Shown in pieces: positions 20,481 to 28,498 of a stretch of 64,000 bases of DNA. The DNA comes from Sinohyriopsis cumingii. Its lineage: Eukaryota; Mollusca; Bivalvia; Unionida; Unionidae. The notes beneath the pieces were generated by a model. That model made no database searches. It was not told where the DNA came from and saw nothing but the letters and a program-made list of their open reading frames with translations. The DNA is taken from positions 14,994,814-15,058,813 of the forward strand of contig CM068828.1 in assembly GCA_028554795.2 (NCBI GenBank), given 5' to 3'. A program made the translations under genes and the position numbers. The stretch's first letter is position 1, and every line of letters starts with the position of its first letter.

Positions 20481-20924
20481 ATGTCATACAGTCATGTTAA
20501 TGTCACACTGACTCCTGGTCAGGTGAAGAAATTACAATCGAAAAACGCGAGCACATGTGGGACATCAATAACGTTAAAACATGATCAGCTAGCGGGTGGT
20601 CCAAACAAACTGTCATTGACCAAAACTCAGCTAAAACATTTCAGCAGCGCGAGGCAGGGCACGACTGGAGTTCGACTTGATCTCTCTCCAGCCGCGATCA
20701 AAGATATGGTCAAAAAAACCGGCGGAATACTTCCATTTCTTCCAATAATTGCCGCAGCACTAGCACCAGCAGCAGCCGCAGCAGCAAAGGCAGCCGCGTT
20801 AGGAGCAGTTGGAATCGCTGCTGGAATGGCACTAAAGAAAGCCACCGGGAAAGGATACAAAAAAAAGGGATCCGGTCTCAGACTACCGGGAACTCCGGCG
20901 TCATGGTACCCAAAAAAGTTTTAA
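20481..20924 (+). CDS. Minor virion protein with membrane-active segment
   Basis: The 147-residue protein has LTPGQVKKLQ and LTKTQLKHF repeats, LDLSPAAIKDMVKKTGGILPFLP, then a strongly hydrophobic Ala-rich stretch (about 90-122) and a basic Gly/Lys tail. The repeated LT..Q..(K/R)L pattern followed by a GG-I-LP-hydrophobic segment is a hallmark of a small virion protein family found next to capsid genes in Polinton-class elements. By analogy with adenovirus pVI/pX it may be packaged in the virion and cleaved by the protease whose gene overlaps it. That role is inferred. Confidence 0.65.
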   Translation: MSYSHVNVTLTPGQVKKLQSKNASTCGTSITLKHDQLAGGPNKLSLTKTQLKHFSSARQGTTGVRLDLSPAAIKDMVKKTGGILPFLPIIAAALAPAAAAAAKAAALGAVGIAAGMALKKATGKGYKKKGSGLRLPGTPASWYPKKF

Positions 20925-21394
20925 GTGTTTTCGAAAACGCTAGCGTTTCCACACCGTTGTTGAAGCTTCCAGCGAGTAATTTTGATTTGCTTGATGCTGT
21001 TGCGCAGTTACGTATAAAGAATTTCAGAGGTGTATTTATGCGAGATGAATTACCAGCACGACCGAATAGCACAGAAACCGGTATTATTAATCTCGACAAC
21101 AAGGAAGGTCCTGGAACTCACTGGGTTGCTTACGCGATCGATCCACGTGGAATTATCTATTTCGATTCGTACGGGCTAGCACCGCCAGTTGAGTTTTTCA
21201 GGTACGTCCAAAGATTTTCCAACATTCCAGTTTGGCAGTCAACGTTACCAACACAAACACTGATTGATCCTCCGATATGCGGTCGACAAGTACTGAATGT
21301 TCTTGATGCGATCTCGAAATCAGCGAGTCCTCCTCACAAAGTCGTGCATGAATACACGTCGAAAAATCATCGATTTTTCCAATCACATCTGTGA
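20903..21394 (+). CDS. Adenain-type cysteine protease (maturation protease)
   Basis: 163 residues, about the usual length for Polinton/adenovirus proteases. Catalytic candidates are His73 in GTHWVAY, Asp88 in YFDSYG, Gln118 and Cys126 in PPICGRQVLNV. The LPARPNSTETGIINLD region before the His is typical. In the family this enzyme cuts capsid and core precursors during virion maturation. It overlaps the minor virion protein gene by 22 bp and ends 31 bp before the fibre-like gene, indicating a compact operon-like block. All catalytic residues are present and the frame is intact. Confidence 0.88.
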   Translation: MVPKKVLSVFENASVSTPLLKLPASNFDLLDAVAQLRIKNFRGVFMRDELPARPNSTETGIINLDNKEGPGTHWVAYAIDPRGIIYFDSYGLAPPVEFFRYVQRFSNIPVWQSTLPTQTLIDPPICGRQVLNVLDAISKSASPPHKVVHEYTSKNHRFFQSHL

Positions 21395-21425
21395 TTTCCA
21401 AATTTAAACAACCACGTAACAGATA

Positions 21426-22430
21426 ATGGTTGATATTTACGGAAGATCAGGCAGAACCAAGGAAGAAAAAAAAGATATCGATTTATCAGCGTATGCGACT
21501 AAAGATGAAATTGATGATCTTTTAAATCTGACGGGGATAGATCCAGATGAGGTTGTTATTTTTCAGGACAGGCACGGCAAGCTAAAAACCAGTAACATTA
21601 AGTGGAATGACATAATTCGCAGGGTTATTGGAGCTGTCACGGACAACATCGTTGTATTCACTGACAGCGGCAGAATCAGAGATTCGTCGATATCAATTGC
21701 GATGCTGCGAGATGATGCACAAAAAGTCTCAACGGAGCGTGTAGCGAAGACCGGTGATACAATGACAGGTGAACTCAACATGAACAGCAACAAAATAACC
21801 GTTCTAAAAGATCCGGAAGGTCCCGAAGATTCCGCAAACAAACAATATGTAGATACCGTTGACGGTAAACTAACTACGTTGCGGGTTGAGTATGATGTTC
21901 ACGTGGGCGCGTTTGCAAGATTTCGAAGAAACTTTCAAAATACTGATGAGACCGTGGATAAGTTCTTTGGGACTCCTCCAGTCATCGACATGAAACTTTC
22001 TGAAATCAAGACCAACACTGACACGATCAAACAAACACATCAAGATATCGTATCGGGTATTCCTGAGATCGTTAACAAAACCAGTCTGATTAAAGTCCCC
22101 ACTGGAGTTACCCCCGGGCATATCACCAACATCGTATACACGGTATCATCGGGATTCGCAACATGGTCCCGACAAAATAATACTATCAAATACACAGCAA
22201 CAGCCACTGGCGTGTACAGGTTGTCTGTGTTTTCCGCCGCTAAATTTGAAATCTTCACAACATATCCCTGGAGACATTCCACCGACAGATTTTCCGGGGT
22301 TGTAACTATAATACTAAACAGCGGAACCGAAGAAATATTTATACTTGAAGCCGCAGACAAGAAATTAACCGCAACATCCTACTGGTGGTGTTTGGAATTC
22401 GTCGCAGAAACGCCTCAATTGGTTACGTAA
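21426..22430 (+). CDS. Fibre-like protein with phage-tail-type repeat
   Basis: The 334 residues include a phage/viral fibre signature at about 115-142: KTGDTMTGELNMNSNKI followed by ...SANKQYVD. This short repeat is common in trimeric tail-fibre and spike stalks. The N-terminus carries DLSAYATKDEIDDL, which looks like a short triple-stranded attachment segment. The C-terminal 110 residues are rich in beta-prone sequence (TGVYRLSVFSAAKFE) and may be a head domain. The protein is probably displayed on the virion surface. Which receptor it binds, if any, cannot be told from sequence. Confidence 0.7.
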   Translation: MVDIYGRSGRTKEEKKDIDLSAYATKDEIDDLLNLTGIDPDEVVIFQDRHGKLKTSNIKWNDIIRRVIGAVTDNIVVFTDSGRIRDSSISIAMLRDDAQKVSTERVAKTGDTMTGELNMNSNKITVLKDPEGPEDSANKQYVDTVDGKLTTLRVEYDVHVGAFARFRRNFQNTDETVDKFFGTPPVIDMKLSEIKTNTDTIKQTHQDIVSGIPEIVNKTSLIKVPTGVTPGHITNIVYTVSSGFATWSRQNNTIKYTATATGVYRLSVFSAAKFEIFTTYPWRHSTDRFSGVVTIILNSGTEEIFILEAADKKLTATSYWWCLEFVAETPQLVT

Positions 22431-22442
22431 ATAATAATAAAA

Positions 22443-23057
22443 ATGAAATCAGCATCAATGACCACGTCATCAATGACAACATTAGATGCCCAGCAATACC
22501 GGTATGATCAGGTACGCGAATGGCAATCAACGTTGAAAAACACCATTGACAGATGCGCAACAAAAATAAAAAAATACAAACGGCGTGTAACCGTGCTAGA
22601 CACAATAGTGTATTCGGTATCCGCGGTAGTTGCATCCACGGGTGTGTTATTATCAGCGCTGACACCAGTAACTGCTGCAATCGCGATCACAATCACAATT
22701 TCAGCATCAACGACGATCGCAGGAGTTGCTAATATTATCGCGAAAAAAATATCTTCGTGCGCGATAACAAAATTACACGAGTATACGCGGGTAGCCAACG
22801 CGGCCAACAGCGCCTACTCGAAATTGTCCTCGTTGATATCATCCAGCCTTGACGACACAACAATATCAGATTCCGAATTCACGTTGATGTCCGGTATATA
22901 CAACGATTACGAGCGCGCAAATAATCTTAATTTGAAAACGATGAAGAACAATAATGACGGAGATACTTCAGCATCGAGCACTACTCGACATAGCCGCGAA
23001 TACAGCTCCGGTAAAAACATCAATGATATCAATATCCTCGACGCAACCAGAATTTAA
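22443..23057 (+). CDS. Two-segment membrane protein of the virion block
   Basis: 204 residues. A helical N-terminal region (about 15-60) is followed by two hydrophobic segments (about 57-78, VYSVSAVVASTGVLLSAL, and 79-100, AAIAITITISASTTIAGVA), then a helical segment with SDDTTISDSEF-like spacing (ISDSEF at about 139-144) and a Ser-rich tail. The I.DSEF element after a pair of membrane segments resembles a conserved small membrane protein I recall from cnidarian Polinton-like elements. Its role is unknown. The last 104 bp overlap the penton-like gene in another frame. Confidence 0.6.
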   Translation: MKSASMTTSSMTTLDAQQYRYDQVREWQSTLKNTIDRCATKIKKYKRRVTVLDTIVYSVSAVVASTGVLLSALTPVTAAIAITITISASTTIAGVANIIAKKISSCAITKLHEYTRVANAANSAYSKLSSLISSSLDDTTISDSEFTLMSGIYNDYERANNLNLKTMKNNNDGDTSASSTTRHSREYSSGKNINDINILDATRI

Positions 23058-24417
23058 TGTTAATTTTCCAACTGCAATTCCAGTTACCGAAATAGCGCTG
23101 GCACAATTACGAGTATATCACAGTTGGCCCATCATCAGGTCGACATTATTTCACGGACAATCGCCGAATAATTCATTTGTATTTTCATATCAGAATAAAC
23201 CCAGTGCCGATGGCACCGACGGCACACCAGATTGGAATACTATTACACTTCCCACTGGGAGTTATCAGATAGAAGAAATCAACAAGGAAATACAGCGCCA
23301 AATAAAACGTGTCACCGGAAAAGAATCAAAGATCAGCATATCAGCACACGAGCCAACGTTGTCAACGATCATCGAAATCTCAACGCCGGGTTACCACGTA
23401 GACATTTATAACAGTTCAATCAGAACAGTATTAGGATGGCCTAAAAATCCACCACCAACACCACCGATAGCACCTGCACCCGAAAAGTCTGATTACATGA
23501 CTGACTCGCAGTCATATCACACAATTACACCGCTACACCGAGAACGTCTTGATGAGATCCGCAAGGATAATTTACAAGGTAAGATTTTTCCTGTCGCGCG
23601 CGGTGTCGATATCATATTTAATTTTACTCGTGACGACGACGCAGGGTGGGTGCGTGTTGGAGTTACTATGTATCTGAACGACATCGTTGAGTACCTGAAA
23701 GGTATTAATGACGCGCATGGAACGCACCGAGGGTATCTACGGCAACACTTCCAAGAACATATATCCGCGGTGCACACCGCGATGATAGGTTCACGCGGAG
23801 AAATTATTAAACAAATTGAGGTATTAAATCAACTTGCCTCAGATATGGAGTATATCAACAAGCACGTGGTTCAGGCGGTAATCGGCAGCATATCCCCCGA
23901 TAAACAAAAGTTTCTGAATAAGTACTCGCTGACCGAAGCTGAACTACCGAATTTTAAATTACCAGGATATGTTTCCCCGGTCATCTTACGAAAATACGTC
24001 ACTGATATCGTCGATGAATACTTCGATGACATACTTGCACAATGGAAAAAAATACTACCAGAACCCGTTATCTTAGCACACAATAATTCCACAGCGAGCG
24101 ATGGCCGGCATATTTCTCCGGGCATCGTAAATATCACTGATGTCGTCGCGGTCAATCTTGTATGTGATGTCATTGATGGCAGTTACAACATAGACACGAC
24201 AACATCGAATCAAGCCCAGCAAGGGTTTATACTATACTCATTTACTCCTAGAGAACCGCCTGTATTTTTGATTGTGCAAGAACCAATCAATCCAGTATTT
24301 CTGCGGTGTCATAACCCTACGCTGACAAGGATGAATTTTAAAGTCACTGACCAACAACATAGACTGTTGGACCTGCGTGGCGAGACGGTTAGTATTAATT
24401 TGCTGGTGAAATCTTAA
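22954..24417 (+). CDS. Penton-like minor capsid protein
   Basis: 487 residues. The first third has WNTITLPTGSYQIEEINKEI, a pattern I associate with Polinton penton proteins, where a ready-made strand-turn-helix precedes a jelly roll. The C-terminus REPPVFLIVQEPIN ... DQQHRLLDLRGETVSINL matches the conserved end (...D..G..L.D.RGE.I.I.L) of the family. The middle (about 240-370) is helical and has no recognised domain. In the family it occupies the icosahedral vertices, where the fibre attaches. Overlap with the membrane protein gene shows tight packing. Confidence 0.78.
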   Translation: MTEILQHRALLDIAANTAPVKTSMISISSTQPEFNVNFPTAIPVTEIALAQLRVYHSWPIIRSTLFHGQSPNNSFVFSYQNKPSADGTDGTPDWNTITLPTGSYQIEEINKEIQRQIKRVTGKESKISISAHEPTLSTIIEISTPGYHVDIYNSSIRTVLGWPKNPPPTPPIAPAPEKSDYMTDSQSYHTITPLHRERLDEIRKDNLQGKIFPVARGVDIIFNFTRDDDAGWVRVGVTMYLNDIVEYLKGINDAHGTHRGYLRQHFQEHISAVHTAMIGSRGEIIKQIEVLNQLASDMEYINKHVVQAVIGSISPDKQKFLNKYSLTEAELPNFKLPGYVSPVILRKYVTDIVDEYFDDILAQWKKILPEPVILAHNNSTASDGRHISPGIVNITDVVAVNLVCDVIDGSYNIDTTTSNQAQQGFILYSFTPREPPVFLIVQEPINPVFLRCHNPTLTRMNFKVTDQQHRLLDLRGETVSINLLVKS

Positions 24418-24485
24418 AGGATTTTCGTCGTGAAAATACGAAGTATTTTTTAGGGACTTTCAATTAATAATATCATATCATAATA

Positions 24486-24806
24486 ATGTCCAAAAAATCT
24501 TCGAATTACCAGAAGTATGATGATGATGATGAAGATGAAAATGTCTCCGACATTTCCACTGACAGTGAAACACAAAGTGTTTCCGACGCTAGCGTAGAAA
24601 CACAATGTGTTTGTGAATCACAAAGTGATTTTGACAGTGATTTTGTTGTCAGTGATGAAGATGTCTCTGACAGTGATTTCGCTGACAGTGACAGTGAAAC
24701 ACAAAGTGATTGTGAATCACAAAGCGATTCCGATGATAGCACTGTGGGAAACGCTAACGACATCACCATCAGCGACAGTACTGTCGTAATAAATTATATT
24801 AAATGA
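24486..24806 (+). CDS. Acidic Ser/Asp-rich low-complexity protein
   Basis: 106 residues, dominated by Asp, Ser, Glu, Gln and Val in SDSETQSD-like repeats. It begins with a Lys/Ser segment and a DDDDEDE run. No domain is recognised. Because the DNA is repetitive (GTGATTGTGAATCACAAAG-like), length may vary between copies. It lies at the 3' end of the virion block. Similar acidic tails bind basic proteins or DNA-mimic partners, but nothing here proves that. Confidence 0.45.
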   Translation: MSKKSSNYQKYDDDDEDENVSDISTDSETQSVSDASVETQCVCESQSDFDSDFVVSDEDVSDSDFADSDSETQSDCESQSDSDDSTVGNANDITISDSTVVINYIK

Positions 24807-24822
24807 ACGCGAAAATAATAGT

Positions 24823-25143
24823 ATGTATCAACACGTGAAATGTTCCATCGTTGACAAGCGCGCGCTTGAAGAATTCATCCGAAAAATATTTACCGGAAAT
24901 CATTTCCCTGGCATTGTTAAAATAATCATCGATAAGTACGGCAATGATGATTTTTTACTGACAGATTTTCAGCTGAAGCAATTCCGCGAAAACAATATCA
25001 CGATGATTACTTGTGACGCAGACCAAATCCTCAATGTTGCTCACTCGTGCATTTCACGGGATCATCTCGATAAGATACTGCAGCGAAAATCCTTTGGATT
25101 TTTAAAAATGTCTTTGACATTTCCATCCCTTAGGATTTTTTAA
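24823..25143 (+). CDS. Hypothetical protein, 106 aa
   Basis: No domain is recognised. Predicted helical segments (DKRALEEFIRKIF, FPGIVKIIIDKYG, LTDFQLKQFRENNI) look like a small folded domain. The last 15 or so residues (KSFGFLKMSLTFPSLRIF) fall in a palindromic AAAATCC...GGATTTT repeat, so the natural end may be just before it. It is the last plus-strand gene of the virion half. Confidence 0.45.
   Translation: MYQHVKCSIVDKRALEEFIRKIFTGNHFPGIVKIIIDKYGNDDFLLTDFQLKQFRENNITMITCDADQILNVAHSCISRDHLDKILQRKSFGFLKMSLTFPSLRIF
25086..25103. repeat. AAAATCC-NNN-GGATTTT palindrome, copy 1
   Basis: A short perfect palindrome. Sister copies at 26721-26737 and 30821-30837 share the same arms with different centres. 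Confidence 0.7.
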
Positions 25144-25632
25144 AATATCGAAGATATTTCCATCCTTTAAAAATATTTTACTTTATACACATTTTTTTTA
25201 CCACTGACCAAAGTCACGGATTTGATGGGGTATTTGCTAGTAAAAATTAACAAAACAGACCAAAGTCACGGATTTGATGGGGTATTTGCTGGTAAAAATT
25301 AACAAAATCGGACAATTGCATAATTTTATTATATATATTTTTTTGAAAATCGAAGATTTTTTCACTGACCATTTCACTGATCCTGACAGGGTATTTGCTA
25401 GTAGCAATCAGTGAAATCGGACAGTTGCATAATTTACACAGTAAAAAAAATTATTACTTTTTTTTTACTTTCGATTTCACTTCTAGGTACCCGATTTCAC
25501 TTCCAAGTATTTGAAGAAGTCAAGGTGAGGTTTTTACCTCCCGTTGACTTCGTCAAGGTGAATGACTTCGTCATCCGTGACAAAGCTATCATTGATTTCA
25601 TCCTTGATTTCATCCTTGACTTCATCCTTGAC
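25144..25632. repeat. Intergenic iterated block between convergent genes
   Basis: A 52-bp unit (GACCAAAGTCACGGATTTGA... ending in AATTAACAAAAC) occurs twice in tandem at 25206-25309. A third, partial and diverged copy with GGGTATTTGCTAGTA and CGGACAGTTGCATAATTT lies at 25370-25440. Next come a GATTTCACTT(C)-AGGTAC pair (25470-25510) and a 12-bp TTGATTTCATCC-like array (25590-25650). No gene is seen. The layout, iterons between convergent genes, could be regulatory or an origin-like region, which is inference. Confidence 0.55.
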
Positions 25633-25995
25633 TTAGTCATCCTTGACTTCGTCAACGGACATACAATGCTTTAATTTCCGGACCCGATTGTTAATTATCT
25701 TCTTTGTTTCATACTCGGCTGCCAGTGCCAGCCTGATCTTTTCGATTGCACGAGACAGTGGAACAAATTCATTTATTTGTGTCTCCGCTACGCTGGCCAG
25801 CGATTTATACAAATTATTTTGGATCATCTTTATGAATCGATATTGAGCAGGAAGAATATAACGCCCTGCGCACTTAGCTTCGTATAATGATTCAAAATCA
25901 GACAGAATAGTTTCAACATTTAGTAATATTTTAAATCCTTGTTTTTCTAATTTTTGAATAGCATCAATCACATTATTGATATTTTCTTGATTCAT
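25633..25995 (-). CDS. Hypothetical helical protein, 120 aa
   Basis: Begins at an ATG at 25995 preceded by a strongly AT-rich leader (TATATATATTTTTAAATA). The predicted structure is almost all helix (IDAIQKLEKQGF, VETILSDFESLYEAK, YRFIKMIQNNLYKSLA, PLSRAIEKIRLALAAEYETKK). No known domain. The last residues (SVDEVKDD) fall in the iterated intergenic block. It runs towards the virion block and is the first minus-strand gene of the element. Confidence 0.5.
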   Translation of the reverse strand: MNQENINNVIDAIQKLEKQGFKILLNVETILSDFESLYEAKCAGRYILPAQYRFIKMIQNNLYKSLASVAETQINEFVPLSRAIEKIRLALAAEYETKKIINNRVRKLKHCMSVDEVKDD

Positions 25996-26279
25996 ATTTA
26001 TATATATTTTTAAATATTTAAAATAAATAAAAATAAACAGCAGTCATTAATGAGCGGTTAGTCTTATACTGGCTTATGGGTCTCCACGAGGTCCTTTCAG
26101 ACTTGATTTTGTCACTTTGTGGTTTGAAACACTTTGTGTTTTAGGTGATTTTTTTATTTTTCAGATTTTTTTATCTCAGTCTTACAGAGCTTTTCCATAG
26201 CTTCTCGGCATCCTCGTGATCGGTTCTTTTAGCCATTTTGTTTTTTGACCGTAGAGCTTATACATCCAATGACTGCTGT

Positions 26280-26400
26280 TTATTTTTGGGAGCTCCGTGT
26301 GCATATATCCCCCCCAAATCGAATCCCAGGGGTAAAACGTACCTCCACGATTCGTGGAGGAGGATAATGCACACAAGGCCCCTGCTGGAGCCCCCAACTA
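26280..26400. repeat. Large interrupted hairpin
   Basis: The outer arms TTGGGAGCTCCGTGTGCAT (26285-26303) and ATGCACAC...GGAGCCCCCAA (26367-26397) are inverted copies with an insertion on one side. An inner perfect stem CCTCCACGA-T-TCGTGGAGG lies at 26342-26360. It could be a structured RNA, a cruciform or a small foldback insertion. Confidence 0.5.
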
Positions 26401-26424
26401 TTATAAAAACCCTATAAATCGGGC

Positions 26425-26520
26425 CCGTCGAACAATATGTCCGTAACGAGGATTCGAACATGACATTTGATAGCGCCGGGACGAAAGTCAAACGCGTTAT
26501 CATTGTGCCACTTTCCAATC
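26425..26520 (-). other. tRNA-like sequence (degenerate, pol III box-like)
   Basis: The minus strand has an A-box-like TGGCACAATGATAACG and a B-box GTTCGAATCC with appropriate spacing. It also has a TTTGA...TCAAA stem that could be an anticodon arm, but with a loop of 18 nt. The T-stem and acceptor do not pair well, so this is not a standard functional tRNA. It may be a decayed tRNA gene, a tRNA-like structure or an internal pol III promoter. Confidence 0.35.
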
Positions 26521-26720
26521 TGATAATACAGGGTTTAAAAAATATCATATACTGATCTACCTGTGAAATCAGGTAGTTATTTACTTCCTTGTGCAGAAAA
26601 TCGTCTGCTCGCACCTGTAAAGTGTTATAGCGCTCTGTTGACAAAGTCACCTTGACAGCGTCACCTTGACAAGGTCACCTTGACAGCGTCAAGGGGGAAA
26701 TAATTGTATCATTGACTTAA

Positions 26721-26737
26721 AAAATCCGAAGGATTTT
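26721..26737. terminator. Palindrome at the end of the HNH gene
   Basis: AAAATCCGAAGGATTTT is a perfect palindromic hairpin that touches the stop codon of the minus-strand HNH gene. It is the second member of the AAAATCC repeat family and could act in transcript ending. Confidence 0.45.
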
Positions 26738-27270
26738 CACACAGTCACTGCAGAGTTATCTCCGTTTGGAAAATTCTCGTGATAACGAAATATAATTTTC
26801 TGATTATTATACTCTTTTGACAACGCGGATTTATTTATTTTTTCTGCAATTCTTCGTACCGAAGCCGTACAAATATCAAAATGCTTACTGGCTGCATTCA
26901 TCGATTGAAGTTCTCTCTCTTCATTCGTATCTAAATTTATAGATATAACTCTCCTGGCGATCTTATTGTTACGGCCAGTATTACCAGCCTTGCAATTTTC
27001 GCTCTGCGTCACAGCTCTCAGATTGGATAAATTATTATTAAGTTTATCTCCATCAATATGATCAATTACAAAGCCGTTTTTGATCTCTCCGCGGAAACAC
27101 TCGAACACAAACTTGTGATTAAGATACTTCTTTTTCCCAACAGCAAATCTTAGATAACCAGTATTACTAACAACACCAACTGGTTTTTTCAACCTGCTAT
27201 TTCTAACTATTCCCTGTCGTGATGCTTCATAATTTTTAATGGTTGGATGTGAGACAAATTCTTGGCTCAT
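26737..27270 (-). CDS. HNH homing-endonuclease-like protein (NUMOD/HNH type)
   Basis: 177 residues, intact. It starts with SHPTIKNYEASRQGIVRNSR (NUMOD4-like beginning), then a HNH_3-type core HKFVFECFRGEI...FVIDHIDGDKLNNNLSNLRAVT at about 71-106, and ends with a DNA-binding repeat NLDTNEERELQSMNAASKHF (NUMOD1-like, about 125-152). Free-standing nucleases of this type are mobile genes in phages and large DNA viruses. Here the gene sits inside the Polinton-like element on the minus strand, between the structured intergenic region and the small zinc protein gene. It may be a selfish passenger or may serve in element DNA cutting. Confidence 0.85.
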   Translation of the reverse strand: MSQEFVSHPTIKNYEASRQGIVRNSRLKKPVGVVSNTGYLRFAVGKKKYLNHKFVFECFRGEIKNGFVIDHIDGDKLNNNLSNLRAVTQSENCKAGNTGRNNKIARRVISINLDTNEERELQSMNAASKHFDICTASVRRIAEKINKSALSKEYNNQKIIFRYHENFPNGDNSAVTV

Positions 27271-27339
27271 TTATATAATAATGTATTTGTCTAATTTATA
27301 ATTTGTCTGAAAACCTAGTTATATAATCACTCTCGGATT

Positions 27340-27576
27340 TTAGCGCGTCTCCGTTACTTTTTTATTGTAATATCGCTTGAGTTCACGGTATCGTTTCTCC
27401 CCACACCCCGCACATAATTGTGTTTTACCCCTGACACCAATGCCACATCGCAGGCAACGAATAGGTCCTGTGCTTCCTCGTTTGATGCTCTGTATATGTT
27501 CACCGCAGAATTCCTTCCTGCAGGGCTTACCACAGACTGTTACGGATCCAACTTTTAACCATCTGCAGTTGTTCAT
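27340..27576 (-). CDS. Small Cys-rich zinc-binding protein
   Basis: 78 residues with regularly spaced cysteine pairs: CGKPCRKEFCGEH, CLRCGIGV and CAGCGEKRY. This probably folds as two zinc knuckles or a zinc-ribbon pair, with a basic C-terminus (YRELKRYYNKK). A role in nucleic-acid binding or gene control is inferred. The ATG (27576) faces the start of the large plus-strand fusion gene across a 46-bp AT-rich gap. Confidence 0.55.
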   Translation of the reverse strand: MNNCRWLKVGSVTVCGKPCRKEFCGEHIQSIKRGSTGPIRCLRCGIGVRGKTQLCAGCGEKRYRELKRYYNKKVTETR

Positions 27577-27622
27577 TGTATATATAATATTTTCTTATTT
27601 AAATATTTGTCTTAAATATAAC
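27577..27622. promoter_or_regulatory. Divergent AT-rich promoter region
   Basis: The 46 bp between the two divergent start codons are almost pure A/T, with TATATATAAT and TTAAATATAA blocks that could be TATA-like elements for each direction. Confidence 0.45.
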
Positions 27623-28498
27623 ATGGAAGAGTTTTCGAAATTATCCGCAGTTGGCGCTGGGAGATTCGATCTTGACAGGCTAAACCCGGATCCACGACGA
27701 CGTCATCTAACTGATCTGTTTAATATTATCAACGAGGGTAAAAAAGAATTCAGCGACGATGGCGCATCTCATGCATGGTCGTCATTTAAAATTATCCGCG
27801 ACGCTGACGATGTCAATGTCGTTGACGATGTCAACGATGAGAACATCATCGATGCTACAATGACTGATGCCCGAGCAAAAACAATTATTGATTATATTGA
27901 TTTTCATCAACTTGACAAGAAATATTTTTTCAGAATAAAATTTATTGTCAACGTCGATGACGATACGTGGATTATCCGTGACAAACTCGATCCTGTTCTT
28001 GCTAACGGAAAGACAATTCTGTTAAGCAGCAATTGTAAACCAGGAATGCTGACCGGAATTGATAAACCATATTACGCTCGAGCGTATCCTGTAACCGCAG
28101 TCATTTATGGAATATATCCTGTAAAAAAAACAAAAATTGATAAACTCGCTCCGATGCGAATGACTGCGTCGACGTTGAATTGTGTAGCCGAGCGAGTAAT
28201 GGAACATTTTAAAAACGCAAAACGAGGAAACGGTTTAACCGATCTGCGACGTGAAAAAATAGCATCATGGGGTGAATCGGTTAAGAATACCGGGGCAACA
28301 ATAAATGATGTTACTGCGCTATCAAGTAAATTAAAATGTTCAATAACAGTAAAAACACTAACCGGAGAAATATTATACAGTTCGAAGCATTATAAAAAGT
28401 CAGGAACACCGATTGAAATTACTGATCATAATTCGCACGCGTGGACTGATGCGGTTACAATATTTCCACGAGACCGTGTTGTCAAGTTTTATTCTTGA
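27623..28498 (+). CDS. Fusion replication protein, part 1: N-terminal domain
   Basis: The ATG at 27623 (MEEFSKLSAV) opens a 291-codon frame ending in TGA at 28496-28498. The next part (28499 onwards) is in the same frame, so this TGA is an in-frame nonsense codon in a longer gene. Residues 60-90 are Asp-rich with a DVNVVDDVNDEN repeat. The rest is a folded-looking domain with FRIKFIVNVDDDTWIIRDKL and, near the end, ITVKTLTGEIL and ITDHNSHAW. No exonuclease motif of ordinary PolB (DxE, NxxxD) is apparent, so this N-terminal domain replaces or precedes the polymerase part. Its function is unknown. Confidence 0.6.
   Translation: MEEFSKLSAVGAGRFDLDRLNPDPRRRHLTDLFNIINEGKKEFSDDGASHAWSSFKIIRDADDVNVVDDVNDENIIDATMTDARAKTIIDYIDFHQLDKKYFFRIKFIVNVDDDTWIIRDKLDPVLANGKTILLSSNCKPGMLTGIDKPYYARAYPVTAVIYGIYPVKKTKIDKLAPMRMTASTLNCVAERVMEHFKNAKRGNGLTDLRREKIASWGESVKNTGATINDVTALSSKLKCSITVKTLTGEILYSSKHYKKSGTPIEITDHNSHAWTDAVTIFPRDRVVKFYS

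Larger units (their letters stand above)
25996..26736. other. Structured intergenic region of the element
   Basis: I see no convincing gene. It holds a hairpin-rich stretch (26280-26400) and a tRNA-like sequence (about 26425-26520). It also has a run of 12-bp TCACCTTGACA(G/A)-type repeats at 26645-26695. Frames such as 26258-26650 have no motifs. Confidence 0.5.

Noticed and set aside
26182-26650. Minus-strand frames through the hairpin region
   Set aside because: They lie across palindromes and the tRNA-like stretch, with no protein-like features.
20139-28498. A changed genetic code (TGA as Trp or selenocysteine) to explain in-frame TGA codons
   Set aside because: Trp is encoded by many TGG codons in the same genes, the protease and integrase genes end with TGA, and no selenocysteine-type stem-loop is obvious nearby. 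Simple nonsense decay is enough.
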